64,000 nucleotides of DNA from Ramlibacter paludis. GTDB lineage: Bacteria > Pseudomonadota > Gammaproteobacteria > Burkholderiales > Burkholderiaceae_C. Below are positions 34,083 through 44,358 of this stretch, piece by piece. Position 1 is the stretch's first letter, and each line of letters begins with the position of its first letter. Below the pieces are notes generated by a model. That model worked only from the letters and a program-made list of their open reading frames with translations. It was not told where the DNA came from and did not search any database. Made by a program: the position numbers and the translations under genes. The DNA lies in the NCBI RefSeq assembly GCF_022012305.1, contig NZ_JAKLTM010000001.1:930001-994000 (forward strand), read 5' to 3'.

Positions 34083-34943
34083 ATGGCCTTGCCCACCCTC
34101 ACCGCCGCCAGCGCGCCGCTGACCCGCAGCGTCGAAGTCGTCAACGCCCACGGCGAAACCGAAACCATCTCCATTCCCGCCGAACGGGCGCTGACCCTGT
34201 ACGTCGACAAGCGCGAACTCGTCACGCTGATGACGCTGGGCGCGCATCCGGAATGGCTGGTGCTGGGCTACCTGCGCAACCAGCGGCTGGTGAGTGCGAT
34301 TGCGGACATCGCCTCCGTGACGGTCGATTGGGACGTCGGGGCGGCCGCCGTCCACACGCGCGGCGGCATCCGCGACATCGAGGAGCGCACGGCGACGCGC
34401 GTGGTCACCACCGGCTGCGGCCAGGGCAGCGTGTTCGGCGGGCTCATGGACGAACTCGATGCGATCCAGCTGCCGCCGGCGCGCATCACGCAGGCGCAGC
34501 TCTACGGCATCGTCAACGCGATCCGGCTCCAGGAGAGCACGTACAAGTCGGCCGGCTCCGTGCATGGCTGCGCGCTGTTCCAGGGCGAGGCCATGCAGCT
34601 GTTCGTCGAGGACGTGGGCCGCCACAACGCGATCGACACCATCGCCGGCTGGATGTGGCTGCGCGACGGCGACACACCGCCCGCGCAAACCGCCGAGGCG
34701 CCGCTGGTCTTCTACACGACCGGCCGGCTCACCAGCGAGATGGTGATCAAGTCGGCGCAGATGGGCGTGGCGATCGTCATTTCCCGCAGCGGCATCACGC
34801 AGATGGGCCACGAGATCGCGCAGAAGCTGGGCTTGTGCACGGTGGGCCGCGCGACCGGCCGCTCCTTCCTCTGCTACACCGGCCGCGAGCGGCTGGAACT
34901 GCAGCCGGCGCTGGCCGGCCAGCGCCTGCGTTCGGCGGCGTGA
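34083..34943 (+). CDS. fdhD: FdhD, sulfur carrier for formate dehydrogenase maturation
   Basis: A 286-residue protein of the FdhD family, which gives sulfur to the molybdenum cofactor of formate dehydrogenase. The family core is present: STYKSAGSVHGCALFQGE, FVEDVGRHNAIDTIAGW, FYTTGRLTSEMVIKSAQMG. The loop cysteine motif CxxC is altered: TTGCGQGS keeps C112 but has glycine where the second cysteine usually is. It is next to the FDH structural operon, separated from it by a terminator. Confidence 0.93.
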   Translation: MALPTLTAASAPLTRSVEVVNAHGETETISIPAERALTLYVDKRELVTLMTLGAHPEWLVLGYLRNQRLVSAIADIASVTVDWDVGAAAVHTRGGIRDIEERTATRVVTTGCGQGSVFGGLMDELDAIQLPPARITQAQLYGIVNAIRLQESTYKSAGSVHGCALFQGEAMQLFVEDVGRHNAIDTIAGWMWLRDGDTPPAQTAEAPLVFYTTGRLTSEMVIKSAQMGVAIVISRSGITQMGHEIAQKLGLCTVGRATGRSFLCYTGRERLELQPALAGQRLRSAA

Positions 34944-34944
34944 G

Positions 34945-36351
34945 ATGAACGACAGCGTCATCGCCTCCGAGCCGGAGCTCGCGCCCGTACCGCCGCCGGC
35001 CACGGCCTTGCCCTTGGGCGACTGGCTGCGCGAAGGGGTGCGCAGCGGACTGCTGCTGGCGCCGCGCGTGGGCCTCGCCGTACCGCGCCCGCTGCAGCTC
35101 GTGCTGATCGTCCTGGTCACGACCGCGATCGAGATGGCCCTGGGGCGGCTCGAAGTGGCCGGGCCGGCGTACTTCAACCTGCGCGGCTACCTGGCCACCT
35201 GGTGGGGCTCGGGCGCGACCGTGCTGCTGGTCTGGGCGCTGCTGGGGACGAATGTCGCCAGCTGGTTCGCGCTCTGGATGGTGGCGGCGATGCTGCCCGG
35301 CGTCGTGTCGCAGGCCATGAGCGCGCTGCAGGCGCACGAACTGCTCGGCGACGTCTTCGCCGAGTCCGCGCTGCTCGCCTGGTGCGTCTACTTCGGCCTG
35401 CTGGCCTGGACGGTGGCGATCGCCTTGCGCCTGGGCCGGCACTTCGGGCTGCATCGCAAGCGGCTGCTCGCGCTGGCGGTGGGCCTGTGCGCGATCTTCG
35501 GGCTCTCGACCTGGCAGATCCCGGACCGTCCCTGGGAAGCCGAGGCACCCGCGCAGGAGCCGGCGCCGCGCCTGGCCTTGAGCCAGGAGGTGTTCGAGGC
35601 GCAGCAGACCGTGTGGCAGCAGGCCGTGCAGCTCGCGCCGCAGCGCCCCGGCGTGGTCGATGTCTACGGCCTGGTGTTCGCGCCCTATGGCACCGAAGAC
35701 GTCTTCCTGCGCGAGAGCACTCTGGTCGCCGACGTCCTGGCGCAGCGCTTCGATGCGCAGCACCGCGTGCTGCAGCTGGTGAACAACCCGGCGACCGGCA
35801 CGACGCATCCGTGGGCGACCACGCTCAACCTGGTGCGCGCCATCGACGCCATCGCCGACCGCATGGACAAGGAAGAGGATGTCCTCGTGGTCTACCTGAC
35901 CTCGCATGGCGCCAGCAATTTCCAGCTGGCCGCGGCCAATCCGCCGCTGGAAGTCGACGCCCTCAGTCCCGGCGACCTGCGGCGCGCGCTCGACGAAGCC
36001 GGCATCCGCAACCGCGTGATCGCCATCTCGGCCTGCTTCTCGGGCGGCTGGGTCGGGCCGCTGGCGAGCGACACCAGCCTGGTGATGACGGCGGCCGATG
36101 CGGAGCACACTTCCTATGGCTGCGGCAGCCGCTCCGAGCTGACCTTCTTCGGCCGCGCGATGTTCGACGAGCAGTTGCGCAAGACGCACTCGTTCGAACA
36201 GGCCTTCGCCGCGGCGGTCCCCGTGATCAAGGGGCGCGAAGTCGAGGCACGCAAGCCGGACGGCTTCTCCAATCCGCAGATCAGCGTGGGCGGGAAGATC
36301 GGTCCGGTGCTGCAGGCCCTGGAGCGGCGGCTCGACGGGGCGAAGCCCTAG
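34945..36351 (+). CDS. Membrane-anchored C13-family (legumain-like) peptidase
   Basis: A 468-residue protein. About four to six hydrophobic segments (residues about 50-185) come first, then a C-terminal peptidase domain (about 235-465). The catalytic dyad of family C13 is visible: H321 in VVYLTSHGAS and C364 in ISACFSGGW. Bacterial C13 proteins of this type are poorly studied. It starts one base after fdhD. Its stop shares CTAG with the convergent hybrid kinase. Confidence 0.85.
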   Translation: MNDSVIASEPELAPVPPPATALPLGDWLREGVRSGLLLAPRVGLAVPRPLQLVLIVLVTTAIEMALGRLEVAGPAYFNLRGYLATWWGSGATVLLVWALLGTNVASWFALWMVAAMLPGVVSQAMSALQAHELLGDVFAESALLAWCVYFGLLAWTVAIALRLGRHFGLHRKRLLALAVGLCAIFGLSTWQIPDRPWEAEAPAQEPAPRLALSQEVFEAQQTVWQQAVQLAPQRPGVVDVYGLVFAPYGTEDVFLRESTLVADVLAQRFDAQHRVLQLVNNPATGTTHPWATTLNLVRAIDAIADRMDKEEDVLVVYLTSHGASNFQLAAANPPLEVDALSPGDLRRALDEAGIRNRVIAISACFSGGWVGPLASDTSLVMTAADAEHTSYGCGSRSELTFFGRAMFDEQLRKTHSFEQAFAAAVPVIKGREVEARKPDGFSNPQISVGGKIGPVLQALERRLDGAKP

Positions 36352-38483
36352 GCCCCGCGCGCCGCTTCCATCATCGCCTGCACCTTGCGCGCCAGCGCCG
36401 ACATGGCGAAGGGCTTGGTGATCAGTTCCGTGCCCTCCGGCAGGAAATCGGTGCGCTCCGCGGCCGCTGCCGCATAGCCGGTCATCAGCAGCACCGGCAG
36501 GCCGGGACGCTTCGCGCGCGCCATCTCGGCCAGCTGCCGGCCATTCATGCCGGGCAACCCCACGTCGGTGACGAGCAGGTCGATGCGGCCGTCCGCCTGC
36601 AGGAAGCGCAGCGCGGCGTCGCCGTTGGCGGACTCGATGGTGCGGTAGCCCAGCTCGTGCAGCACCTCGATCACCAGCATGCGCACCGACGGCTGGTCCT
36701 CCACCACCAGCACCACCTCGCCGCCGCCGCGCGGCACTTCGCCGGGCTCGGGCGCCTGCGGTTCCACCACCGGGGCGTGGCGCGGCAGGTAGAGCGTGGC
36801 CACCGTGCCGTGGCCCGGCGCGCTTTCCAGCCGCACGCCGCCGCCGGACTGGCGCGCGAAGCCGTAGATCATCGACAGGCCGAGCCCGGTGCCCTGGCCG
36901 ACGGGTTTGGTCGTGAAGAAGGGTTCGAAGGCGCGCGCCAGCACCTGCGGATCCATGCCCGCGCCGCTGTCGCTCACCGTGATGCAGGCGTAGTCGCCCG
37001 GCTGCATGGTTTCCTGCCCGGGCAGCTGCAGCTCGCCCAGCGTGGCATTGCCGGTGGCGATGCGCAGGCGCCCGCCCTCGGGCATCGCGTCGCGCGCGTT
37101 GATCGCCAGGTTGAGGATCGCCGCCTCGAGCTGGTTCTCGTCGCACAGCGCGTTCCAGGCGTTGGGATCCGGCGTGACCTGCAGCGCCACGTTCTCGCCG
37201 AGGGTGCGGCGCAGCAGGTCGTCCATCGACTGCACCAGCGTGTTGACGTTGACCACCTTGGTGTCGAGCGACTGGCGCCGGGCGAAGGCCAGCAGACGGT
37301 GCACCAGCGCCGCGGCGCGGCGGGCCGACTGCAGCGCCGAATCGGCGAAGCGCTCGATTTCGGCGGGCTGGCCGTTGGCGTAGCGGCGCCGGATCACCTC
37401 GATGGAGCCGGTGATGCCTTGCAGCAGGTTGTTGAAATCGTGGGCGATGCCGCCGGTGAGCTGGCCCAGCGCCTCCATCTTCTGGCTCTGGTGCAGGCGG
37501 GCCTGGGCTTCCTCGAGGTCCCGCGTGCGCTCCTTCACCCGCTGCTCCAGCTGCGCGTTGAGGGCGCGCAGCGTCTCCTCGGCCTCGCGCCGGCGGTCGA
37601 TGTCGATCAGCACGCCGGGAAAGCGCGCGGGCCGCCCTTGCGCATCCAGTTCGACCCGCCCGTTGGCTTCGATCCAGCGCCAGCTGCCGTCTTCGCGCGG
37701 CACGCGGTATTCGGCGCTGTAGGCGCCGCCCTGCGCCATGGCCGCGGCGATGCGCGCATTCACCAGCGCCATGTCGGCCGGGTGGATGGACTGCTTGACC
37801 TGCTCCAGCGGCAGGCCTTGCTGCAGCGGTACCGGATCCATGGCAAAGGTGCGGGCGAAGCGCTCGTCGCCGGTGAAGCGGTCGTGAACGATGTCCCAGA
37901 CCCAGGCGCCCAGCACGGCCCCGGCGTTCAGCGCCAGCTCGAGCCGCTCGGACTCGGTGCGCAGCCGCGCCTCGCTTTCGGCCAGGGCCTGCGCCGCTAG
38001 GACGCGCTGGGTGGTTTCGCTGACGATGCACAGCACGCCCTCGACCTCGCCCGATTCACCGCGGATCGCCGAATAGGAGATGTCGAAGTAGACCTGCTCG
38101 AGAAAACCCTGCCGGTTGATCTGGAAGGGCCGGTCGCGCGCGGCGACGGTCTCACCGGTCTGCCACACCGAATGCAGCAGCGGCCCGAGGTCGTCCCAGA
38201 GCTCGGCCCAGCCCTCGCGCGCGGGGCGGCCCAGGTTGAAGGGATGCTTGGTGCCGATGGTCGGCGCGTAGGCATCGTTGTAGAAGGTGACGAGCTCTGG
38301 ACCCCAGAAGACCACCATCTGCGCCTGGGAAGGCAGCATCAGGTTGATGGCCGTGCGCAGGCTTTGCGGCCAGCCGTCCATGGGGCCGAGGAGCGTGGCG
38401 CCCCAATCGTGGCTGCGGATGCGATCCGCCATCTCGCCCTCGTGGCGCAGCCATCGCCGGCGCGCCGATTCCTGCAGCTGCAT
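36348..38483 (-). CDS. Hybrid histidine kinase, PAS-PAS-HisKA-HATPase-REC
   Basis: A 711-residue cytosolic hybrid kinase without membrane helices. Two PAS-type sensor domains (about 30-160 and 180-300) are followed by a coiled coil, HisKA with phospho-histidine H348 in GGIAHDFNN, a HATPase domain (N box [10 protein letters not shown], then DSGAGMDP and [10 protein letters not shown]), and a C-terminal receiver with D640 in [11 protein letters not shown]. It resembles BphP-like hybrid kinases but without a chromophore domain. No cognate regulator lies next to it. Confidence 0.92.
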   Translation of the reverse strand: MQLQESARRRWLRHEGEMADRIRSHDWGATLLGPMDGWPQSLRTAINLMLPSQAQMVVFWGPELVTFYNDAYAPTIGTKHPFNLGRPAREGWAELWDDLGPLLHSVWQTGETVAARDRPFQINRQGFLEQVYFDISYSAIRGESGEVEGVLCIVSETTQRVLAAQALAESEARLRTESERLELALNAGAVLGAWVWDIVHDRFTGDERFARTFAMDPVPLQQGLPLEQVKQSIHPADMALVNARIAAAMAQGGAYSAEYRVPREDGSWRWIEANGRVELDAQGRPARFPGVLIDIDRRREAEETLRALNAQLEQRVKERTRDLEEAQARLHQSQKMEALGQLTGGIAHDFNNLLQGITGSIEVIRRRYANGQPAEIERFADSALQSARRAAALVHRLLAFARRQSLDTKVVNVNTLVQSMDDLLRRTLGENVALQVTPDPNAWNALCDENQLEAAILNLAINARDAMPEGGRLRIATGNATLGELQLPGQETMQPGDYACITVSDSGAGMDPQVLARAFEPFFTTKPVGQGTGLGLSMIYGFARQSGGGVRLESAPGHGTVATLYLPRHAPVVEPQAPEPGEVPRGGGEVVLVVEDQPSVRMLVIEVLHELGYRTIESANGDAALRFLQADGRIDLLVTDVGLPGMNGRQLAEMARAKRPGLPVLLMTGYAAAAAERTDFLPEGTELITKPFAMSALARKVQAMMEAARGA

Positions 38484-38495
38484 CGCTGGGTCCGC

Positions 38496-38520
38496 AAAAA
38501 GTCCGGCCCGCCTGCCGGAC
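38496..38520 (-). terminator. Terminator-like hairpin just upstream of the hybrid kinase start
   Basis: On the minus strand GTCCGGC pairs with GCCGGAC across a 6-base loop and is followed by five T residues, ending 12 bases before the kinase ATG. No minus-strand gene ends here, so it may be an attenuator in the 5' leader or block transcripts entering from the right. Confidence 0.5.
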
Positions 38521-38634
38521 CGCTGAGCTATTCTGGCTTACCGCCCGACCGTGGCGCGTAGGCGATTGCCCCGACCTGAGCCTCGGGCTGCGGGCTCACG
38601 GTGCGCTCAGACTTTTCGGGTAAGGTCGCGGCCC

Positions 38635-41157
38635 ATGATCCCCAACTCTGCCTGGTCCCTGGGCTGGCGCACCCTCTGGCGCGATTTGCGGGCGGGCGAA
38701 CTGCGCCTGCTGATCGTGGCGGTGACCCTGGCCGTGGCAGCGCTCACCGCCGTCGGCTTCTTTGCCGACCGCTTGAAGGGCGGCCTGGCGCGCGATGCCC
38801 GCCAGCTGCTGGGCGGCGATGCCGTGGTCGTGAGCGACGCGCCCACGCCGGCTGCCTTCGTCGAGCGGGCCCGCGCCCTGGGCCTGCAGAGCGCGACCAC
38901 GCTGGTGTTTCCTTCGATGGGCCGCGCACCCGATGCGCAGGGCGGCGCCAGCCGGCTGGTGGCCCTGAAGGCCGTGCCGGCGGGCTATCCCTTGCGCGGC
39001 AGCCTGCAGGTGGCCGATGCGCTCGACAAGGCAGGCAGCACGACCCGCGACGTGCCGGCGCGCGGCGAAGCGTGGGCCGACCCGGCGTTGCTGGAGGCGC
39101 TGGCCCTGAAGGTGGGCGATCCCCTGCTGCTGGGCGATGCGCAGCTTCGCATCGCACGCGTGATCACCTCGGAGCCCGATCGCGGCACCGGCTTCCTCAA
39201 CTTCGCGCCGCGCGTGATGATCAACGAAGCGGATCTCGCCGCCACGCGCCTGGTGCAGCCGGCCAGCCGCGTCGGCTACCGCTTCGCCGTGGCGGGACCG
39301 GATGCGCAGGTCGCGCAGTTCACCGCCTTCGCCGATGCGGAAGCGAAGAAGGCCGAAGTGCGCGGTGTGCGCATCGAGTCGATGGAAAGCGGCCGGCCCG
39401 AGATGAAGCAGACGCTGGACCGCGCCGAGAAATTCCTCAACCTGGTCGCGCTGCTGGCGGCCTTGCTGAGCGCGGTGGCCGTGGCGCTGGCCGCGCGCGG
39501 CTTCGCCGGCCGCCACCTGGACGACTGCGCGATGCTGCGCGTGCTGGGCCAGAGCCAGCGCACCATTGCCTGGAGCTACGCCTTCGAGTTCGCGCTGGTG
39601 GGCCTGGCGGCGAGCCTGGTGGGCGTGCTGGTGGGTTACGCGGTGCACTTCGTCTTCGTCGCGATGCTGGGCGGCCTGGTCGAGACCTCGCTGCCCGGCC
39701 CCGGCATCTGGCCGGTGCTGTTCGGCATGGGCATGGGGCTCACGCTGCTGTTTGCCTTCGGGCTGCCGCCGGTGCTGCAGCTGGCGCAGGTGCCGCCGCT
39801 GCGCGTGATCCGGCGCGACGTCGGCAACCTCAAGCCGGCCTCGCTGCTGGTGCTGGGGATCGGCGTGGCGGGCTTCGTCGCCCTGCTGCTGGCGGCGAGC
39901 AGCGACCTGAAGCTGGGACTGATCGCGGTCGGCGGCTTCGGCGGCGCCGTGCTGGTGTTCGCGGGCCTCAGCTGGCTGGCGGTGAAACTGCTGCGTCGCG
40001 TGGTGAACGAGGCGACCGCGCCGCGCTGGCTGGTGCTGGCCACGCGCCAGATCGGCGCGCGGCCCGCCTACACCGTGGTGCAGACCAGCGCGCTCGCCGT
40101 GGGCCTGCTGGCGCTGGTGTTGCTGGTGCTGCTGCGCACCGACCTCATCGCCAGCTGGCGGCAGGCGACGCCGGCCGATGCGCCGAACCGCTTCGTGATC
40201 AACGTCCTGCCCGAGCAGAACGAACCCTTCCTGAAGATGCTGCGCGACGCCGGCGTGCAGCGCTACGACTGGTACCCGATGTTCCGCGGCCGCCTGGTGG
40301 GCGTGAACAGCCGCAGCGTCAGCCCCGACGACTTCGCCGAGGACCGCGCCAAGCGGTTGGTGGACCGCGAGTTCAACCTCTCCTTCGCCGCGCAGCAACC
40401 CGCCCACAACCAGCTGGTGGCGGGGCGCTGGCAGCCGGAAGAAGCCGGCGCGGTCAGCGTGGAAGAGGGCCTGGCCACCACGCTGGGGCTCAAGCTCGGC
40501 GACGTGCTGCGCTTCGACGTCGGCGGCATGCAGAGCGAGGCGAAGATCACTTCGCTGCGCAAGGTCGACTGGAGCTCGATGCGCGCGAACTTCTTCGTGA
40601 TGTATCCGGTGAGCGCGCTGCCCGACATGCCCATCACCTACATGGGCGCCTTCCGCGCGCCGGCGAAGAAGGGCTTCGACAACGAACTGGTGCGGACCTT
40701 CCCCAACGTGACGGACGTCGACATGACGGCGACCCTGAACCAGGTGCAAGGCGTGCTGGACAAGGTGATCCGCGCGGTGGAATTCCTGTTCGGCTTCACG
40801 CTGGCCGCCGGCCTGATCGTGCTGTTCGCCGCGGTGACGGCGACCCGCGAGGAGCGGGCGCGCGAGTTCGCGATCATGCGCGCCGTCGGCGCGCGCGGCA
40901 GCTTGCTGCGGCAGGTGCAGCGGGCGGAGCTCGCGGGCGTGGGGCTGCTGGCGGGCTTCCTGGCGGCGAGCGTGGCTTCCGTCGTGGGCTGGGGCTTGGC
41001 GAAGTACGCCTTCGATTTCACCTGGACGGCGTCGCCGCTGGTGCCGCTAGCTGGCGCGGCTGCGGGCGCAGTGCTTGCACTCGCGGCGGGCTGGTGGGGC
41101 CTGCGCGAAGTGCTGAGCCGCCCGGTGGTGGAGACCCTTCGCAGGGCGGCTGAATGA
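38635..41157 (+). CDS. ABC transporter permease, FtsX family
   Basis: An 840-residue permease with two FtsX-like domains. The first membrane helix is LRLLIVAVTLAVAALTAVGF, then a large extracytoplasmic part (about 50-260), helices near 270-470, a second periplasmic part and three helices near the C-terminus (VEFLFGFTLAAGLIVLFAAV, LAGVGLLAGFLAASVASVVG). It resembles YbbP-type permeases. The matching ATPase (YbbA-like) is not in the window. The start at 38635 is the first ATG after the divergent promoter region. Confidence 0.87.
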   Translation: MIPNSAWSLGWRTLWRDLRAGELRLLIVAVTLAVAALTAVGFFADRLKGGLARDARQLLGGDAVVVSDAPTPAAFVERARALGLQSATTLVFPSMGRAPDAQGGASRLVALKAVPAGYPLRGSLQVADALDKAGSTTRDVPARGEAWADPALLEALALKVGDPLLLGDAQLRIARVITSEPDRGTGFLNFAPRVMINEADLAATRLVQPASRVGYRFAVAGPDAQVAQFTAFADAEAKKAEVRGVRIESMESGRPEMKQTLDRAEKFLNLVALLAALLSAVAVALAARGFAGRHLDDCAMLRVLGQSQRTIAWSYAFEFALVGLAASLVGVLVGYAVHFVFVAMLGGLVETSLPGPGIWPVLFGMGMGLTLLFAFGLPPVLQLAQVPPLRVIRRDVGNLKPASLLVLGIGVAGFVALLLAASSDLKLGLIAVGGFGGAVLVFAGLSWLAVKLLRRVVNEATAPRWLVLATRQIGARPAYTVVQTSALAVGLLALVLLVLLRTDLIASWRQATPADAPNRFVINVLPEQNEPFLKMLRDAGVQRYDWYPMFRGRLVGVNSRSVSPDDFAEDRAKRLVDREFNLSFAAQQPAHNQLVAGRWQPEEAGAVSVEEGLATTLGLKLGDVLRFDVGGMQSEAKITSLRKVDWSSMRANFFVMYPVSALPDMPITYMGAFRAPAKKGFDNELVRTFPNVTDVDMTATLNQVQGVLDKVIRAVEFLFGFTLAAGLIVLFAAVTATREERAREFAIMRAVGARGSLLRQVQRAELAGVGLLAGFLAASVASVVGWGLAKYAFDFTWTASPLVPLAGAAAGAVLALAAGWWGLREVLSRPVVETLRRAAE

Positions 41158-41178
41158 GGTCTGCCCGACAATAGGCGG

Positions 41179-41583
41179 ATGGAGATCGAAGACAAGCCGC
41201 CGCACGAAACCCCTTTCGCATGGATCGGCGGCGAAGAGAAGGTGCAGGCGCTGGTCGACCGCTTCTACGACCTGATGGACCTGGAGCCCAGGTACGCCGC
41301 CTTGCGCGCTGCGCATGGCACCGAGCTGGAGCGCGCACGCCAGAACCTGTTCTGGTTCCTCTGCGGCTGGCTGGGCGGACCCCAGCACTACACCGACCGC
41401 TTCGGCCATCCGCGCCTGCGCATGCGGCACATGCCCTTCAAGATCGGCATCCTCGAGCGCGACCAGTGGCTCGCTTGCATGGACGAAGCGATGGGAGACG
41501 TGGGGGTCGATCCGGTCCTGCGCGAGCGCCTGAAGACGTCCTTCTTCCAGACCGCGGACTGGATGCGCAACGCGCCGGGTTAA
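41179..41583 (+). CDS. Group II truncated haemoglobin
   Basis: A 134-residue 2-on-2 globin. The proximal haem histidine is H84 in LRMRHMPFKIG and the group II TrpG8 is W97 in RDQWLACM; YFD-like residues near Y30 fit the distal pocket. Such proteins bind O2, NO or peroxide; the role here is unknown. The stop TAA shares TTAA with the convergent Smr gene. It starts 21 bases after the permease gene. Confidence 0.92.
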   Translation: MEIEDKPPHETPFAWIGGEEKVQALVDRFYDLMDLEPRYAALRAAHGTELERARQNLFWFLCGWLGGPQHYTDRFGHPRLRMRHMPFKIGILERDQWLACMDEAMGDVGVDPVLRERLKTSFFQTADWMRNAPG

Positions 41584-42221
41584 GCCGGCGACGGCTTCAA
41601 GAGGACGATCAGCGCCCCGGCGCCGCCCTCGTCCCCCCGCGCCTGCACGAAGGCCAGCACCTCGTCCTTCTGCACCAGCCAGCCGTGCACCTTGCCTTTC
41701 AGCACCGGCGTCTTGCCCGGTGAGCCGAGGCCCTTGCCGTGGACCACGCGCACGCAGCGCAGGCCCAGCTTCACGGCATCGCGCAGGAAGGTCGCCAGCG
41801 CCTCGCGCGCGTCCTCCGTGCGAAACCCATGCAGGTCGATTTCGCGCTGGATGCTCCAGTGGCCGCGCCGCAGCTTGCGCGCCACGTCGATGCCGATGCC
41901 CGGGCGGCGAAAGCTCAGGGCTTCGTCCACTTCCAGCAGCGTCGACGCATCGAAGTGGTCGCTGATCGCTTCCTTCAGCACGCGCTGGTCGTCGAGCTGG
42001 CGCTGCACCGGGATCGGCGCCGGCGGTTCCGGGACGTGATGCACCTTGCCGTGCGAGGGCAGGCGCTGCACTGCGCCTGCGGCGCGCTGGAACAGGTTGC
42101 GCTCGGCATCGAGCCGCTTCTGCTTCAGGGCCGCCGCCGCGGCCCTTTCCTGCGCCAGGCGCTCCTGTTCGGCCAGATGCCTGCGCATCGCCTCCAGGTC
42201 CTGCAAAGACTTCGCCTTCAA
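41580..42221 (-). CDS. Smr-domain protein
   Basis: A 213-residue protein with a charged coiled-coil N-terminus ([17 protein letters not shown]) and a C-terminal Smr domain (about 125-210) with [15 protein letters not shown] and [11 protein letters not shown], the DLHG and HGKG motifs of MutS2-like Smr nucleases. It may nick DNA or RNA; the target is unknown. Its start overlaps the radC stop by four bases. Confidence 0.9.
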   Translation of the reverse strand: MKAKSLQDLEAMRRHLAEQERLAQERAAAAALKQKRLDAERNLFQRAAGAVQRLPSHGKVHHVPEPPAPIPVQRQLDDQRVLKEAISDHFDASTLLEVDEALSFRRPGIGIDVARKLRRGHWSIQREIDLHGFRTEDAREALATFLRDAVKLGLRCVRVVHGKGLGSPGKTPVLKGKVHGWLVQKDEVLAFVQARGDEGGAGALIVLLKPSPA

Positions 42222-42895
42222 AGCAATCCTTTTTCCGCCATCGACAAGGCGTGCCCCGGCGCCACGATCACGTGGTCCAGCACCCTCACGTCCACCAGCG
42301 CCAGCGCGGCCTTCAGGGTCTGCGTCAGCGCCTCGTCGGCACGTGAAGGCTGCACCGTGCCACTGGGGTGATTGTGCGCGAGGACCACCGCGGCCGCGTG
42401 ATGCTGCAAGGCCTTGAGCACGACTTCGCGCGGGTACACGCTGGTCTGAGTCAGGGTGCCGCGGAAGAGTTCTTCCAGCGCGATGAGCTTGTTCTGCGCG
42501 TCCAGGAAGAGGGCGGCAAACACCTCGTGCGGCTTGCGCGCCAAATGCAGCTGCAGGTAATTTTTCACGGCGTCGGGCGAGCCGAAGACTTCACGCGCCT
42601 TCAGCTGCTCGGCGACGGCGCGCCGCGCCAGCTCCAGCACCGCCAGCAGCTCGGCACGTTTGGCCGTGCCCCCGAGGCCCTTGATGGTCTTGAGTTCGGC
42701 GCCACTCGCATGCAGCAGGCCAGCCAGGCCGTCGAAGCGCGCCAGCACCTCGCCCGCCATCTGGAAGACGCCGCGGCCCGCGGTGCCGGTGCGCAGCAGC
42801 AGGGCCAGCAGCTCGGTGTCGCTGAGGGCAGCGGGGCCGCGCGCCAGCAGCTTTTCGCGCGGCCGGGTGTCGGCGGGCAGGTCTTTCAGGGCCAT
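42218..42895 (-). CDS. radC: RadC / JAMM-domain DNA repair-like protein
   Basis: A 225-residue protein with an N-terminal UPF0758 helix-hairpin-helix part and a JAMM metal site (AHNHPSG with H174 and H176, then D187). The start [20 protein letters not shown] is typical. Despite the name, a direct repair role is not established. The longer upstream reading frame is antisense to slpA and not coding. Confidence 0.92.
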   Translation of the reverse strand: MALKDLPADTRPREKLLARGPAALSDTELLALLLRTGTAGRGVFQMAGEVLARFDGLAGLLHASGAELKTIKGLGGTAKRAELLAVLELARRAVAEQLKAREVFGSPDAVKNYLQLHLARKPHEVFAALFLDAQNKLIALEELFRGTLTQTSVYPREVVLKALQHHAAAVVLAHNHPSGTVQPSRADEALTQTLKAALALVDVRVLDHVIVAPGHALSMAEKGLL

Positions 42896-42949
42896 CGGGT
42901 GCTTGCCGCCCGTCCTTTTTACAATGGGGGCCAGTTGAACGGAATCTCC

Positions 42950-43426
42950 ATGCCTTCCTCCGCGCCCCGGGTCCACCCGGGCTCCTTCCTCACGCTGCAC
43001 TACCGGCTGGCCGGTCCGGGCGGCGACATCATCAATACCTTTGCCGACAAGCCGGCCACCCTCACGCTGGGGACCGGCGAGCTCTCGCCCGCGGTCGAAC
43101 AGCGGCTGCTGGGACTCCAGGAGGGGGCGCGGGCGCAATTCGAGATTCCGGCGGGCGAGGCGTTCGGCGAACGCAATCCCGAGATGGTGCAATGGGTCGC
43201 ACGCAAATTGCTGGTGCAAATGGGCGATCCCGATGAGACTTATTTCGTGGGCGACGTGGTGCAATTTCCCACCCCGGACGGCCTGGGCCAGTACGCCGGG
43301 GCCGTGCGCGAGCTCGGCGCGGACAAGGACGGCGACGGCAAGCCCGATGCGGTGCTGTTCGACTTCAACCATCCCCTGGCGGGCCAGCCCGTGACCTTCG
43401 AAGTGCAACTGATCGGGGTGCTCTGA
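42950..43426 (+). CDS. slpA: FKBP-type peptidyl-prolyl isomerase, SlpA/FkpB type
   Basis: A 158-residue SlyD-like prolyl isomerase with an FKBP domain split by an insert-in-flap (about 65-130). Residues [20 protein letters not shown] and [19 protein letters not shown] are typical. It overlaps ispH by one base (TGATG), the same order as fkpB-ispH in E. coli. A TTG 15 bases upstream of the ATG is an alternative start. Confidence 0.9.
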   Translation: MPSSAPRVHPGSFLTLHYRLAGPGGDIINTFADKPATLTLGTGELSPAVEQRLLGLQEGARAQFEIPAGEAFGERNPEMVQWVARKLLVQMGDPDETYFVGDVVQFPTPDGLGQYAGAVRELGADKDGDGKPDAVLFDFNHPLAGQPVTFEVQLIGVL

Positions 43427-44358
43427 TGGGGCCCGAAGAGATCCTGCTGGCCGAGCCGCGCGGTTTCTGTGCCGGCGTCGACCGGGCCATCGAAATCGTC
43501 GAGCGCGCCCTGGCGAAATTCGGCCGGCCGATCTACGTGCGGCACGAGATCGTGCACAACACCTTCGTCGTCGACGACCTCAAGTCGAAGGGCGCGATCT
43601 TCATCGAGGACCTCGCCGACGTGCCGCCCGGTGCCACGCTGGTGTTCTCCGCCCACGGCGTGAGCAAGGCCGTGCAGCGCGAGGCCGACGCGCGCGGCTT
43701 CCACGTGTTCGACGCCACCTGTCCTCTGGTGACCAAGGTGCACGTCGAGGTGGCGAAGCTGGCGAAAGAGGGCTACGAGTTCATCATGATCGGCCACAAG
43801 GGACATCCCGAGGTCGAAGGCACGATGGGCCAGCTCGATCACGGCATCCACCTGGTGGAAGACGTGGCCGACGTGGCGAACGTGCATCCGGCGCAGACGG
43901 AGAAGCTCGCGGTGGTCACGCAGACCACCTTGTCGACCGACGACGCCGCCGAGATTACCGCGGCGGTCAAGCGCCGCTTCCCGACGATCCGCCAGCCCAA
44001 GCAGCAGGACATCTGCTATGCCACGCAGAACCGGCAGGACGCGGTGAAGCTCATGACGCAGGTGGTGGACGTGCTGATCGTGGTGGGCAGCCCCACCAGC
44101 AGCAACAGCAACCGCCTGGCCGAGCTCTCGCGCAAGCTGGGGGTGCCGGCCTACATGGTCGACAACCCCTCCGAGCTGCGGGCGGAATGGCTCGAAGGCA
44201 AGCAGCGCGTGGGCCTCACCGCCGGCGCGTCCGCGCCCGAGGTGCTGGTGCAGGACGTGGTGGCGCGCGTGAAGGCGCTGGGCGCCGTGTCCGTGCGCAA
44301 GATGGACGGCATCCAGGAAACGGTGAAGTTCCCGCTGCCCAAGGGCCTGAAGCTGTGA
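43426..44358 (+). CDS. ispH: 4-hydroxy-3-methylbut-2-enyl diphosphate reductase
   Basis: A 310-residue [4Fe-4S] enzyme that makes IPP and DMAPP in the last step of the MEP pathway. The cluster cysteines are C15 (PRGFCAGV), C99 ([11 protein letters not shown]) and C197 ([10 protein letters not shown]). The E-motif region and [12 protein letters not shown] are present. Length is normal. It overlaps the next gene by four bases (GTGA). Confidence 0.96.
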   Translation: MGPEEILLAEPRGFCAGVDRAIEIVERALAKFGRPIYVRHEIVHNTFVVDDLKSKGAIFIEDLADVPPGATLVFSAHGVSKAVQREADARGFHVFDATCPLVTKVHVEVAKLAKEGYEFIMIGHKGHPEVEGTMGQLDHGIHLVEDVADVANVHPAQTEKLAVVTQTTLSTDDAAEITAAVKRRFPTIRQPKQQDICYATQNRQDAVKLMTQVVDVLIVVGSPTSSNSNRLAELSRKLGVPAYMVDNPSELRAEWLEGKQRVGLTAGASAPEVLVQDVVARVKALGAVSVRKMDGIQETVKFPLPKGLKL

